This document shows positions 8,142-16,039 of a stretch of DNA of 32,738 nt, one piece after another (positions within the stretch are counted from its first letter, which is position 1; the number at the start of each line of letters is the position of its first letter). The notes under the pieces are model-generated. The model was not told the origin of the DNA and searched no databases. It saw nothing but the letters and a program-made list of their open reading frames with translations. Where the stretch lies: assembly GCA_003260025.2 (NCBI GenBank), contig QFZU02000131.1:1-32738 (forward strand), in the 5' to 3' direction. The DNA comes from Microbispora triticiradicis (GTDB taxonomy: Bacteria; Actinomycetota; Actinomycetes; Streptosporangiales; Streptosporangiaceae). A program made the translations under genes and the position numbers.

Positions 8142-8987
8142 TTACCGGTAGCTGTGCTCCGGCGTGGGGAACACGCCGGAGACGACCTCGTCGGCGTAGG
8201 CGCGCACGGCGCGGTCCATCTCGCCCGCGAGGTCGAAGTACTTCTTCACGAACTTGGCCGGCTGGGGGGTGAGGCCCATCAGGTCCTGCCAGACGAGCAC
8301 CTGCGCGTCCGTGCAGGGCCCGGCGCCGATGCCGACCGTGGGAATGCTCAGCGAGGTGGTGACCCGCGCGGCGAGGTCGCTCGGCACGCACTCCAGCACG
8401 ACGGCGAAGGCGCCCGCGTGCTCCAGCGCCTTGGCGTCGGCCATCAGCTCGTCACCCGCCTGGCCTCGGCCCTGCACGCGATAGCCGCCGAAGGCGTTGA
8501 CCGACTGCGGGGTCAGGCCGAGGTGGGCCATGACCGGGATGCCGGCCGACACGAGCATCTCCACCTGCGGGAGCACGCGGTGGCCGCCCTCCAGCTTGAC
8601 GGCGTGGGCGCCGGCCTCCTTCATGAAGCGGGCGGCGGTCTCCAGCGCCTGCTGCGGCGAGGCCTGGTAGGAGCCGAACGGAAGGTCGGCCACGACCATC
8701 GCGCGTGAGGAGCCGCGCACCACGGCGGCCGTGAGGGGGATCAGGTCGTCGACGGTGACCGGCAGCGTCGAGTCGTAGCCGTACACGACCATCGCGGCGG
8801 AGTCGCCGACGAGCAGCACCGGGATCCCGGCCTCGTCGAACACTCTCGCCGTCATGGCGTCGTACGCCGTGACCATCGGCCACTTCTCGTGCCGCTCCTT
8901 GGCGGCCGCGATGTCGCGGACGGTGACCCTGCGACCCGCGGCGCCGCCGTACAAGGCGGAAGTGGACACAGCGGAAACAGAGGACAT
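8142..8987 (-). CDS. panB: 3-methyl-2-oxobutanoate hydroxymethyltransferase
   Basis: 281 residues, ATG at 8987 with AGGAGG 6 nt upstream. It makes ketopantoate from 2-oxoisovalerate and methylene-tetrahydrofolate, the first committed step of pantothenate and CoA synthesis. Family blocks are complete: [18 protein letters not shown] (about 37-54), [21 protein letters not shown] with the metal-binding Asp, DLPFGSY, VKLEGGH with the Mg-binding Glu, [18 protein letters not shown] and [21 protein letters not shown]. The N-terminus carries about 20 extra residues rich in Ser/Ala compared with the E. coli enzyme. It is divergent from an MFS transporter; no other pantothenate gene is next to it. Confidence 0.95.
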   Translation of the reverse strand: MSSVSAVSTSALYGGAAGRRVTVRDIAAAKERHEKWPMVTAYDAMTARVFDEAGIPVLLVGDSAAMVVYGYDSTLPVTVDDLIPLTAAVVRGSSRAMVVADLPFGSYQASPQQALETAARFMKEAGAHAVKLEGGHRVLPQVEMLVSAGIPVMAHLGLTPQSVNAFGGYRVQGRGQAGDELMADAKALEHAGAFAVVLECVPSDLAARVTTSLSIPTVGIGAGPCTDAQVLVWQDLMGLTPQPAKFVKKYFDLAGEMDRAVRAYADEVVSGVFPTPEHSYR

Positions 8988-9043
8988 GGCTACCTCCTGG
9001 CCTCGTGGCGCCCCTGTGGCGTCCCCGGACAGTCCGATCATTG

Positions 9044-9060
9044 CATGCCGACATGGCATG
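9044..9060. promoter_or_regulatory. Inverted repeat in panB/MFS divergent region
   Basis: A perfect 6-bp inverted repeat, CATGCC-GACAT-GGCATG, lies 57 bp upstream of panB and 115 bp upstream of the MFS gene. Its position in a divergent intergenic region fits an operator, but no regulator is encoded nearby, so function is not assigned. Confidence 0.3.
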
Positions 9061-9175
9061 GAACACCCCGGATCGGCGGCGTAATCCAGGGGTGCGACCA
9101 GTGGGGCGCGTGGGGCCCCGGCGGCGAACTTGTCGGACCCACCAGGCACAATGCCTGCGGAGGTAAGCAACCACA

Positions 9176-10501
9176 ATGGCTTTTGATCGTTACCGGCGGG
9201 TGCTCGCCCTGCCGGGCGTGCGGGCACTGCTGCTGGTCGGCATGATCGCGAGAATCCCCCTGACCGGCACCGGGATGACCCTCACCCTGCACGTGGTGAA
9301 CCACCAGAAGCTGGGTTTCCTCCAGGCCGGCCTCATCGGCGCGGCGTCCATGGCGGGCGCCGCGATCGGCTCGCCGCTCGTCGGAAGGTTCGTCGACCGG
9401 CGCGGGCTGCGCCCGGTGATGGCGGTCACGACGGTGGTGCAGCTGTGCCTGTGGTGCGCCGCGCCGGCGATGCCGTATGCCGTGCTGCTGCCGGGCGCGC
9501 TCGTCGGCGGGCTGTTCAGCCAGCCCGTCTTCGGGGCGGTGCGCCAGTGCATCGCCGCGATGGTGCCCAAGGAGAACCACCAGACCGGCTTCGCCCTCGA
9601 CTCGATGGGCGTGGAGCTGTCGTACATGGTCGGGCCGGCTCTCGCGGTCACGTGCGTGACGGCGTTCGGCAGCACCGCGACGATGTACGGCGTGGCGGCC
9701 GGGCTCGTCGGCGCGGGGGTGGCGTTCTACCTGCTCGACCCGCCCACGCGCTCCGCAGAGGAGGCCGCGGGGCACGGGGAGGCCGTCCCCCGGCGGCAGT
9801 GGCTGCGGCCCGCGTTGTTCGCCCTGTTCGGGATGGTGACGGGGCTCACCTTCGTGCTCACGACGACCGAGCTGGCCGTCGTCGCGATGCTGAAGGCCGG
9901 TGACGCGACCGCCTGGACCGGGCTGGTCGTCGCGCTGTGGTGTGCCTACTCGCTGGTCGGCGGCTTCGTGTACGGCGGGCTGCCGCGGGGGCTGTCGCCC
10001 GTGCTGCTCGCGGGCGGCCTGTGCGCGCTGACCGTGCCCGTCGGCCTGGTCGGCGGCGGCTGGTGGTGGCTGTGCCTGGCGCTGCTGCCGTCCGGGCTGC
10101 TGTGCGCCCCGGCGCTGTCGTCCACGGTGGACGCGGTCAACCGGCGCGTCCCTGCGGCGGCCAGGGGAGAGGCGATGGGCCTGCACGGCACCTCGCTGAC
10201 GATCGGCGGCGCCCTGGCCGGGCCGATCGCCGGCGGGATCCTCGACGCCTACGGCCCCGCCTGGGCGTTCGCCGCGTCCGGAGTGGCGGGTCTCGTGCCG
10301 GCCGTGATCGCCGTGCTGGTCTGGCGCAGGGCGCCGGTCTCGGTCCCCGGCGCGACGGCTCCGGGCGCGATGTTTCCGGGCGCGGCCCTTCCGGAGGCGG
10401 CGGTTCCGGAGGCGGGAGCCGCCCTGGAGGTTCCCGGCGCCGGCGGCGCCGTCGCGGGGGCGGAGGCCGCCGCCTCCCTGCGCGCGTCCGACGGGGAATA
10501 G
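9176..10501 (+). CDS. MFS transporter
   Basis: 441 residues, ATG at 9176 with GGAGG about 12 nt upstream. About twelve hydrophobic segments are visible across residues 10-390. The loop between helices 2 and 3 carries the MFS motif A remnant [13 protein letters not shown]. The middle loop (about 190-205, with GEAVPRRQW) separates the two six-helix halves. The fold resembles drug or metabolite effluxers annotated simply as MFS transporters; no substrate can be inferred. The last 50 residues are a cytoplasmic Ala/Gly/Pro tail built from five-residue units encoded by 15-bp repeats (see repeat entry). Divergent from panB, no partner gene. Confidence 0.8.
   Translation: MAFDRYRRVLALPGVRALLLVGMIARIPLTGTGMTLTLHVVNHQKLGFLQAGLIGAASMAGAAIGSPLVGRFVDRRGLRPVMAVTTVVQLCLWCAAPAMPYAVLLPGALVGGLFSQPVFGAVRQCIAAMVPKENHQTGFALDSMGVELSYMVGPALAVTCVTAFGSTATMYGVAAGLVGAGVAFYLLDPPTRSAEEAAGHGEAVPRRQWLRPALFALFGMVTGLTFVLTTTELAVVAMLKAGDATAWTGLVVALWCAYSLVGGFVYGGLPRGLSPVLLAGGLCALTVPVGLVGGGWWWLCLALLPSGLLCAPALSSTVDAVNRRVPAAARGEAMGLHGTSLTIGGALAGPIAGGILDAYGPAWAFAASGVAGLVPAVIAVLVWRRAPVSVPGATAPGAMFPGAALPEAAVPEAGAALEVPGAGGAVAGAEAAASLRASDGE
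10343..10417 (+). repeat. 15-bp, five-codon tandem repeat in MFS tail
   Basis: Five consecutive imperfect 15-bp units (10343, 10358, 10373, 10388, 10403) share a core of CCGGGCGCG or CCGGAGGCG. They encode [20 protein letters not shown] and VPEAG. They lie beyond the last membrane segment, so copy changes would alter only the tail and would keep the frame. Confidence 0.75.
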
Positions 10502-10556
10502 AACCCGCCCCCGGGCGCTTGGTACGGAGGCATCGGGCGATTATGAAACGGTGCCG

Positions 10557-10588
10557 TTGCGTATCGGAACCGCCTAGCGCTACGCTAG
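10557..10588 (+). promoter_or_regulatory. Promoter with overlapping TetR-type operator
   Basis: TTGCGT (10557-10562), 18 nt, TACGCT (10581-10586) forms a plausible promoter. The -10 is buried in a perfect inverted repeat, CTAGCG-CTA-CGCTAG (10574-10588), the size and symmetry expected of a TetR-family operator. Binding would block polymerase. The tetR gene lies directly downstream of the exporter, so repression by the TetR product is the simple reading. A second small palindrome, AACGG-TG-CCGTT, is at 10547-10558. Confidence 0.55.
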
Positions 10589-10616
10589 CGTTGCGAAACT
10601 CAAGCGTATCGAAATC

Positions 10617-12206
10617 ATGCGTACCGCAGTCATGGGGGATTCCTTGGAAGCGCATACCGGTCACCCACGCCGATGGCAGATCCTCGGCGTGATGGTGTTC
10701 AGCCTGCTGGCCGTCGTCCTCGACAACACCATCCTCAACGTGGCGATCAAGACGATCGCCGATCCCGTCCACGGCCTGGGCGCGACCCAGAGCGAGCTCG
10801 AATGGGCGATGAACTCCTACACGCTGGTGTTCGCCGGCCTGTTGTTCACCTTCGGGGTCCTGGGCGACCGCTACGGGCGTAAGCGCATGCTTTTCGTCGG
10901 CATGGCCCTGTTCGGCCTGGCCTCCCTGGCCAGCGCGTACGCCCAGGACCCGATGCAGCTCATCGCGGCGAGGGCGCTGATGGGCCTCGGGGGCGCGGCC
11001 ATCATGCCGGCCACGCTGGCGGTCATCTCGAACGTCTTCCCGATCCACGAGCGGGGCAAGGCGATCGGGATCTGGGCGGGCGGCGTCGGCATCGCCGTCG
11101 CGATCGGCCCGATCACCGGGGGCGTGCTGCTGGAGCACTTCTGGTGGGGCTCGGTCTTCCTCGTCAACGTGCCGATCGTCATCATCGGCCTGGTGCTCAT
11201 CGCCGCGCTCGTCCCCGACTCCAGGGACCCGAGCAAGAACAGCCTCGACCCGGTCGGCGTGTTGCTGTCCATCGCCGGTCTGATCAGCCTCGTCTACGGC
11301 ATCGTCCGGATCAGCGACCTCGGCACCGTCGCGGACGTCTCGGTCATCGCGCCTTCGCTGCTGGGGCTCGCGATCCTCGCCGCGTTCGTGTGGTACGAGA
11401 GCCGCATCGAGCACCCGGCGTTCGACGTGCGCAACTTCCGCAACGCGGGATTCTCCACCGCGATCGTCAGCGTCGGCCTCGTGTTCTTCTCGGCCATGGG
11501 CGTCATGTTCTTCCTGGCCTTCTACTGGCAGATCGTGCGCGGATACTCGCCGCTGCAGTCCGGCGCGCTCGTGCTCCCGTTCGCCGCGGCCCAGCTGATC
11601 TTCGCGCCGCAGAGCGCGCGCATGGTCCAGAAGTACGGCGCGCGGGCCGTCGGCACGGTCGCGATGCTGGTCATCACGCTCGCCCTCGCCGCCTACGCCT
11701 TCGTGCAGGTGGACACCCCGATCTGGCTGCTGCTCGTCCTCACGTTCGTCCAGGGCGTGGCGATGGCCAACATCATGCCTCCGGCGACCACGGCCATCAT
11801 GAACGCGCTGCCGCGGGAGAAGGCCGGGGTGGGCTCCTCGATGAGCAACGTCGTCCGGCAGGTCGGCGGCACGCTCGGCATCGCCATCCTGGGCGCGGTC
11901 CTGTCCGCGAGCTACCGCAACGACATGCAGGACAAGGTCACCGCGCTGCCGGAGGAGCTCCGGCACGTCGTCACCGAGTCCATCTCGGGCGCGGCGGGGG
12001 TCGCCGGACACCTGGGCGCGCGGGGCGCGGGCCTGCTCGACACGGCCAACGCCGCGTTCGTCACCGGCATCCACTGGGCGGCTCTCGGCTCGGCCCTCGT
12101 CGCCCTCCTCGGCACCCTCGTGGTGGCCCGCTGGATGCCGGGTAAGACCCGGGTCGACGTCGCGGCCGACAAGGCCGGGACCGAAAAGGAAGCGGCGGTA
12201 GTCTGA
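10617..12206 (+). CDS. DHA2-type MFS drug exporter (EmrB/QacA family)
   Basis: 529 residues with about fourteen hydrophobic segments, the DHA2 layout. Motif D1 region [15 protein letters not shown] (about 23-37) is followed by motif [13 protein letters not shown] (about 80-91) and motif C around [15 protein letters not shown] (about 154-168). It is a proton-driven exporter of drugs or metabolites in the cytoplasmic membrane. Start is uncertain: ATG 10617 and ATG 10632 lack an SD, while TTG 10644 follows GGGGGA; the longest ATG form is given. The tetR gene begins 7 nt after the stop, so the two are one operon controlled from the operator at 10574-10588. Confidence 0.9.
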   Translation: MRTAVMGDSLEAHTGHPRRWQILGVMVFSLLAVVLDNTILNVAIKTIADPVHGLGATQSELEWAMNSYTLVFAGLLFTFGVLGDRYGRKRMLFVGMALFGLASLASAYAQDPMQLIAARALMGLGGAAIMPATLAVISNVFPIHERGKAIGIWAGGVGIAVAIGPITGGVLLEHFWWGSVFLVNVPIVIIGLVLIAALVPDSRDPSKNSLDPVGVLLSIAGLISLVYGIVRISDLGTVADVSVIAPSLLGLAILAAFVWYESRIEHPAFDVRNFRNAGFSTAIVSVGLVFFSAMGVMFFLAFYWQIVRGYSPLQSGALVLPFAAAQLIFAPQSARMVQKYGARAVGTVAMLVITLALAAYAFVQVDTPIWLLLVLTFVQGVAMANIMPPATTAIMNALPREKAGVGSSMSNVVRQVGGTLGIAILGAVLSASYRNDMQDKVTALPEELRHVVTESISGAAGVAGHLGARGAGLLDTANAAFVTGIHWAALGSALVALLGTLVVARWMPGKTRVDVAADKAGTEKEAAVV

Positions 12207-12213
12207 ACAGGCC

Positions 12214-12831
12214 ATGAATACGCAGCAGACGGCTGAGGGGGCGGCCCGCCCGGCGGGCCGCCCGCGCAGCGAGAAGGCGGAACGGTCGATCATCGAGGCC
12301 ACCCTCGACCTGCTCGGCGAGGGCATCGGCGTGTCGGAGCTGTCCATCGAGTCGATCGCGAGCCGCGCCGGTGTCGGGAAGACCACGATCTACCGCAGGT
12401 GGTCCAACAAGGAAGACCTCGTGGTGGACGCCCTGGCGACGCTCAAGCCGCCGATCCCGCTGCCTCAGGGCGGGACGGTCCGGGACGACCTGGTGACCTA
12501 CCTCCGGGTGATCCAGGAGGAGACCCGCCACCTCCGCACCCGCTGCATCATGAACATCGCCATGAGCGACTCCGAGCGGCATCCCCGGCTGGCGGAGCGG
12601 TTCCGCGAGCTGGCCGTGGAGCCGCGCAGAGCGGTGGTGGCGGCCGTCCTGCGCCGTGGCATGGACACCGGTGAGCTGCGGGCCGACCTCGACGTCGACA
12701 TGGCGCTGGCGCTCCTCAGCGGCGCCATGGTGTGGCTCACGAAGTGGTCCGACGGGCACTCCCCGGCCGACCTGCCCGAGCGGATCGTCGACGAGGCGCT
12801 GAAGGGCTTCCGCCCCCGCCCCGCCGAGTGA
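12214..12831 (+). CDS. TetR-family transcriptional regulator of the adjacent exporter
   Basis: 205 residues. The N-terminal DNA-binding domain is clear: RPRSEKAERSIIEATLDLLGE (about 16-36) then helix-turn-helix SIESIASRAGVGKTTIYRRWSNKEDLVVDAL (about 44-74). The C-terminal ligand domain (about 80-205) has the pattern of the TetR_C group with AMSDSERHPRLAERFRE. It likely represses its own operon and releases on binding a compound exported by the neighbouring pump. It is translated 7 nt after the exporter. A strong hairpin follows the stop. Confidence 0.88.
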   Translation: MNTQQTAEGAARPAGRPRSEKAERSIIEATLDLLGEGIGVSELSIESIASRAGVGKTTIYRRWSNKEDLVVDALATLKPPIPLPQGGTVRDDLVTYLRVIQEETRHLRTRCIMNIAMSDSERHPRLAERFRELAVEPRRAVVAAVLRRGMDTGELRADLDVDMALALLSGAMVWLTKWSDGHSPADLPERIVDEALKGFRPRPAE

Positions 12832-12859
12832 CCCGCCGGACGACCCGTTGAGTGAACCC

Positions 12860-12889
12860 CCGCGCGGCCGGCCACGCCCGGCCGCGCGG
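12860..12889. terminator. Bidirectional terminator-like hairpin
   Basis: A perfect 12-bp, all-G/C stem: CCGCGCGGCCGG (12860-12871), loop of 6 nt, CCGGCCGCGCGG (12878-12889). It sits between the convergent tetR and phosphodiesterase genes. There is no U-tract, which is common for actinobacterial terminators. Confidence 0.65.
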
Positions 12890-12996
12890 AACGGCGGCCG
12901 GGCACCATTTGGCCGCCTCCGTCCGACATCGGCGGCGATGCCACCCTGTCCGGCATCGCCGGGAGGACCATCGGCCCCCGAGGCTGCCGCGGCTGG

Positions 12997-14073
12997 TCAG
13001 CGCGGCTCGTACGCCTTCGGCAGCCGCATGCCGCGGTCGGTCATGATCTGCCGCACGCGGTTCGGGTAGTTCGTGATGACGCCGTCGATGCCCATATCCA
13101 TCAGGGCCTCGATGGTGGCCGGGTCGTCGCAGGTCCAGGGGACGACCTTCAGGCCGAGGGCATGCGCCTCCGACACCATGTCCTCGGTCACGTAGAAGCG
13201 GAACGCCGGGTCGCTGATCTTTCCGTCCTGGGGGAAGCCGTAGACGGGCGACAGTGCGGCGACACCGGGGATGGTGGCGGCGGCCCTGACGAAGTCGCCA
13301 CCGAAGTCGTCGGCGTCGAGGCCGCCGAGCCATGGGGAGGCCCCGGGCTTGCCAACCTGGAGGAAGTCGTAGTTCGTCAGCGCCACAAGCGGCCAGGCGG
13401 GCGCGAGCCGGTGCATCTCCTTCAGCGCGCCCCAGTCGAAGGACTGGATGGTGACCTGCTCCTCGATCCCGGAGTTGTGGATCTCCTCGTAGACCCGGCG
13501 GACGAAGAGCTCCCGCGGCGCGGTCTGTTGCGGCGCGCCCGCCTCGACCTTGGTCTCGACGTTCAGCTTGACCTGCTTGGCGCGGTAGCTTTTGACGAGG
13601 TCCAGCACGTCCTTGAGCTCGACCATCCGGAAGCCCTCGATCTGCTCCTGATCGGGGAAACCCGGCAGCTGCTGGTATCCGCAGTCCATGGTTTTGATCT
13701 GGGCCAGGGTCAGATCCTTGATGTACTTGCCCACGTACGGATACATCGGGTCGCCCGGCGTGATCGGCCCGGTGTCGCGGCACTTCTGGGCGCTGATCTG
13801 CCGGTCGTGGTTGACGACGACCTTCTCGTCCCTGGTGACGTGGGTGTCCAGCTCCAGCGTGCTGACGCCAAGGCGCATCGCCTTGGCGAAGCCCTCCAGT
13901 GACTCCTCGGTCGTCATGCCGATGCCACCCCGATGGGCCTGCAGGTCGAAATGGGTCTTCTGCGGCAGCACGACACCGGGATCGCCGGTCGTTGACGCGG
14001 AAGCGGCATCGGGCGCGAACGCGATGAGCGCGGGCAGCACGGTCAGGGTCGCCAGGACATGACGTACGAACAT
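12997..14073 (-). CDS. Secreted glycerophosphodiester phosphodiesterase
   Basis: 358 residues, ATG at 14073 with GAGG 8 nt upstream. Residues 1-27 are a Sec signal peptide. The GDPD catalytic set is present: His47-Arg48 in AHRGG, Glu74 and Asp76 in LELDTHV, and His89 in VNHDRQ. Later barrel strands are seen at VKLNVETKVE (about 164-173), VTIQSFDWGAL and LKVVPWTCDDPATIEALMDMGIDGVITNYP (about 305-334). The enzyme cleaves glycerophosphodiesters to an alcohol and glycerol-3-phosphate, probably outside the membrane for phosphate or carbon scavenging. The loop TGPITPGDPMYPYVGKYIKD after the second His is typical of actinobacterial secreted forms. It lies 156 nt downstream of nadE with a hairpin between, so it is likely transcribed separately. 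Confidence 0.9.
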   Translation of the reverse strand: MFVRHVLATLTVLPALIAFAPDAASASTTGDPGVVLPQKTHFDLQAHRGGIGMTTEESLEGFAKAMRLGVSTLELDTHVTRDEKVVVNHDRQISAQKCRDTGPITPGDPMYPYVGKYIKDLTLAQIKTMDCGYQQLPGFPDQEQIEGFRMVELKDVLDLVKSYRAKQVKLNVETKVEAGAPQQTAPRELFVRRVYEEIHNSGIEEQVTIQSFDWGALKEMHRLAPAWPLVALTNYDFLQVGKPGASPWLGGLDADDFGGDFVRAAATIPGVAALSPVYGFPQDGKISDPAFRFYVTEDMVSEAHALGLKVVPWTCDDPATIEALMDMGIDGVITNYPNRVRQIMTDRGMRLPKAYEPR

Positions 14074-14196
14074 GAAGAGACCTCGGCTCCGGACGGTTCA
14101 CGGTGACGGCGCGACGCTATTCCGGGAGCCGGCCTGATGCGTGATCCTGGCGTGATGGACGGCTGAACGTTCACGGAACGCGTGCATGCCGGCCTG

Positions 14197-14225
14197 CCGC
14201 CGCGGACCCGCGAGGCGCGCGGCGG
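14197..14225 (-). terminator. Terminator-like hairpin after nadE
   Basis: An 8-bp perfect stem (CCGCCGCG 14197-14204 with CGCGGCGG 14218-14225) and 13-nt loop start 5 nt past the nadE stop on the minus strand. No U-run is present. It separates nadE from the phosphodiesterase gene. Confidence 0.5.
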
Positions 14226-14229
14226 GTGA

Positions 14230-15987
14230 CTAGAGGCGCTCGCGCCAGCGGTTGGTGATGGGCAGGCGGCGATCGCGGCCGAAGTTCTTGGGCGTGATCT
14301 TCGGGCCCGGCGGATACTGGCGGCGCTTGTACTCGGCCAGGTCCACCATGCGGATCACCTTGGTCACCAGCTCGGGATCGTGCCCGGCCGCGATCAGTTC
14401 GTCCCGCCCCATGTCCCGCTCCACGTAGTCGCGCAGCAGGCTGTCGAGCACCTCGTACTGCGGCAGCGAGTCGGTGTCGCGCTGGTCGGGCCGCAGCTCC
14501 GCGCTCGGCTCCTTGGTGATGGAGTTCTCCGGGATCGGCGGCACCCCCGGCTGGGCGTTGCGCCACTCCGCGAGCTTCCAGACGACGCTCTTCAGCACGT
14601 CCTTGATCGGCGCGTAGCCGCCCGCCGAGTCGCCGTACAGGGTGGAGTAGCCGGTGGCGAGCTCGCTCTTGTTGCCGGTGGTCAGCACGAGGTGGCCGTG
14701 CTCGTTCGACAGGCTCATCAGCAGCATGCCGCGCACCCGGGCCTGCAGGTTCTCCGCGGCCAGACCGGTCAGGGCGATCTCCTTCTCGAACGCCGAGACG
14801 ATGTCGGCGATCGGCACGACCTGCGCGTTCACCCCCTGGCGGCGCACCAGCTCCTCGGCGTCGGTGATCGAGTGGTCCGAGGAGTACCGCGACGGCATCA
14901 GCACCGTGTGGACCCGCTCGGGCCCGATGGCGTCGGCCGCGATCGTGGCGGTCAGGGCCGAGTCGATGCCGCCGGAGAGGCCGAGGATGACGGACTTGAA
15001 GCCGTTCTTGCGCACGTAGTCGCGCACTCCGGTCACCAGCGCGTGGTAGATCTCCGCGAGGTCGTCCAGCCGCTCGGCGACGACCGGGGGCTCCGGCTCG
15101 TACGGCTCGACCGGGTCGGCCGACAGCAGCACCCGCTCGACCGTGATGATCGTCCCGTCGTGGGCGTCGTAGGAGTCATGGCTCGGCTCGCCGAGCTCGA
15201 CCGCGGCCTCCGGGAGCTCCAGGTCGGTGACGAACAGCTCCTCGCGGAACTGGGACGCGCGGGCGACGAGCGCGCCGGAGGCGTCCACGACGAGGGAGTC
15301 GCCGTCGAAGACCAGCTCGTCCTGGCCGCCGACCATGTTCACGTACGCGAGGGCGCAGCCCGCCTCGCGGGCCCGCCGCGCGCACAGTTCCAGCCGCACG
15401 TCGTCCTTGTTGGTCTCGTACGGCGAGCCGTTGGGCACGACGAGCAGCCCGGCGCCCGCCTCGGCGACCACCGAGACCGGCCCGCCCTCCTGCCACAGGT
15501 CCTCGCACAGGGCCACGGCGACGTCGACGCCGTGCAGCCGGAAGATCGGCAGCCGGTCGCCGCGGACGAAGTAGCGGTACTCGTCGAACACCCCGTAGTT
15601 GGGCAGGTGGTGCTTGGCCGACTTCGCCACGACCCTGCCCCGGTGCAGCACGGCGGCGGCGTCGAGCGGGGCGCCCTTCGGCTGCCCGACGCGGGGGGCG
15701 AGGTCGGCGCGGTCGAGGTATCCCACCACGACGGGGAGGTCTCCGAGCCCCTCGTCGGCGAGCCGCGCCGCCACCTCGGACAGCGTCGCGATCGACGCCT
15801 CGGCGAACGACGAGCGGAGCACCAGGTCCTCGGCCGGGTAGCCGGTCAGGAACATCTCGGGGAAGACGACGAGGTGCGCGCCGCGCCCGGCGGCCCGGCG
15901 GGTCCACTCGACGAGGGTCTCCGCGTTGCCGGCGATGTCTCCGACGACGGGATTGGTCTGGGCGAGAGCGATACGCAGTAGAGCCAC
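14230..15987 (-). CDS. nadE: Glutamine-dependent NAD+ synthetase
   Basis: 585 residues from GTG 15987. It makes NAD+ from deamido-NAD+, ATP and ammonia derived from glutamine. The N-terminal nitrilase-type glutaminase holds the triad Glu44 (FPEMFLTGYP), Lys125 (KHHLPNYGVFDE) and Cys161 (ALCEDLW). The C-terminal synthetase holds the PP-loop SGGIDS (337-342), TTGNKSELATGYSTLYGD and the terminal KRRQYPPGPKITPKNFGRDRRLPITN. Length is close to other glutamine-dependent two-domain NadE of this type. It is preceded by its own promoter and palindrome, so it is probably not simply co-transcribed with the upstream response regulator. Confidence 0.95.
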   Translation of the reverse strand: MALLRIALAQTNPVVGDIAGNAETLVEWTRRAAGRGAHLVVFPEMFLTGYPAEDLVLRSSFAEASIATLSEVAARLADEGLGDLPVVVGYLDRADLAPRVGQPKGAPLDAAAVLHRGRVVAKSAKHHLPNYGVFDEYRYFVRGDRLPIFRLHGVDVAVALCEDLWQEGGPVSVVAEAGAGLLVVPNGSPYETNKDDVRLELCARRAREAGCALAYVNMVGGQDELVFDGDSLVVDASGALVARASQFREELFVTDLELPEAAVELGEPSHDSYDAHDGTIITVERVLLSADPVEPYEPEPPVVAERLDDLAEIYHALVTGVRDYVRKNGFKSVILGLSGGIDSALTATIAADAIGPERVHTVLMPSRYSSDHSITDAEELVRRQGVNAQVVPIADIVSAFEKEIALTGLAAENLQARVRGMLLMSLSNEHGHLVLTTGNKSELATGYSTLYGDSAGGYAPIKDVLKSVVWKLAEWRNAQPGVPPIPENSITKEPSAELRPDQRDTDSLPQYEVLDSLLRDYVERDMGRDELIAAGHDPELVTKVIRMVDLAEYKRRQYPPGPKITPKNFGRDRRLPITNRWRERL

Positions 15988-15993
15988 GCCCCC

Positions 15994-16023
15994 ACCTTAA
16001 GGTGTCCGGTTTTTTGTCGTCAA
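15994..16023 (-). promoter_or_regulatory. nadE promoter with palindrome over the -10
   Basis: On the minus strand TTGACG (16018-16023), 18 nt, TAAGGT (15994-15999), then 6 nt to the GTG start, predicting a leaderless mRNA. The -10 lies inside a perfect 12-bp palindrome, CACCTTAAGGTG (15993-16004). The -35 is in a second inverted repeat, TCGTCA-GTT-TGACGA. A repressor site is a reasonable inference; the regulator is unknown. Confidence 0.55.
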
Positions 16024-16039
16024 ACTGACGATAAGTAGT

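Noticed and set aside
10137..12386. 749-codon minus-strand frame
   Set aside because: His/Asp/Arg-rich mirror of the exporter gene, typical antisense artefact; the plus strand encodes a complete DHA2 protein.
16010..16025. Hairpin with a T-run between response regulator and nadE, considered as a terminator
   Set aside because: For the minus-strand genes the run is A after the hairpin, and on the plus strand the T-run precedes it, so neither strand has hairpin then U-tract. It fits the nadE promoter better.
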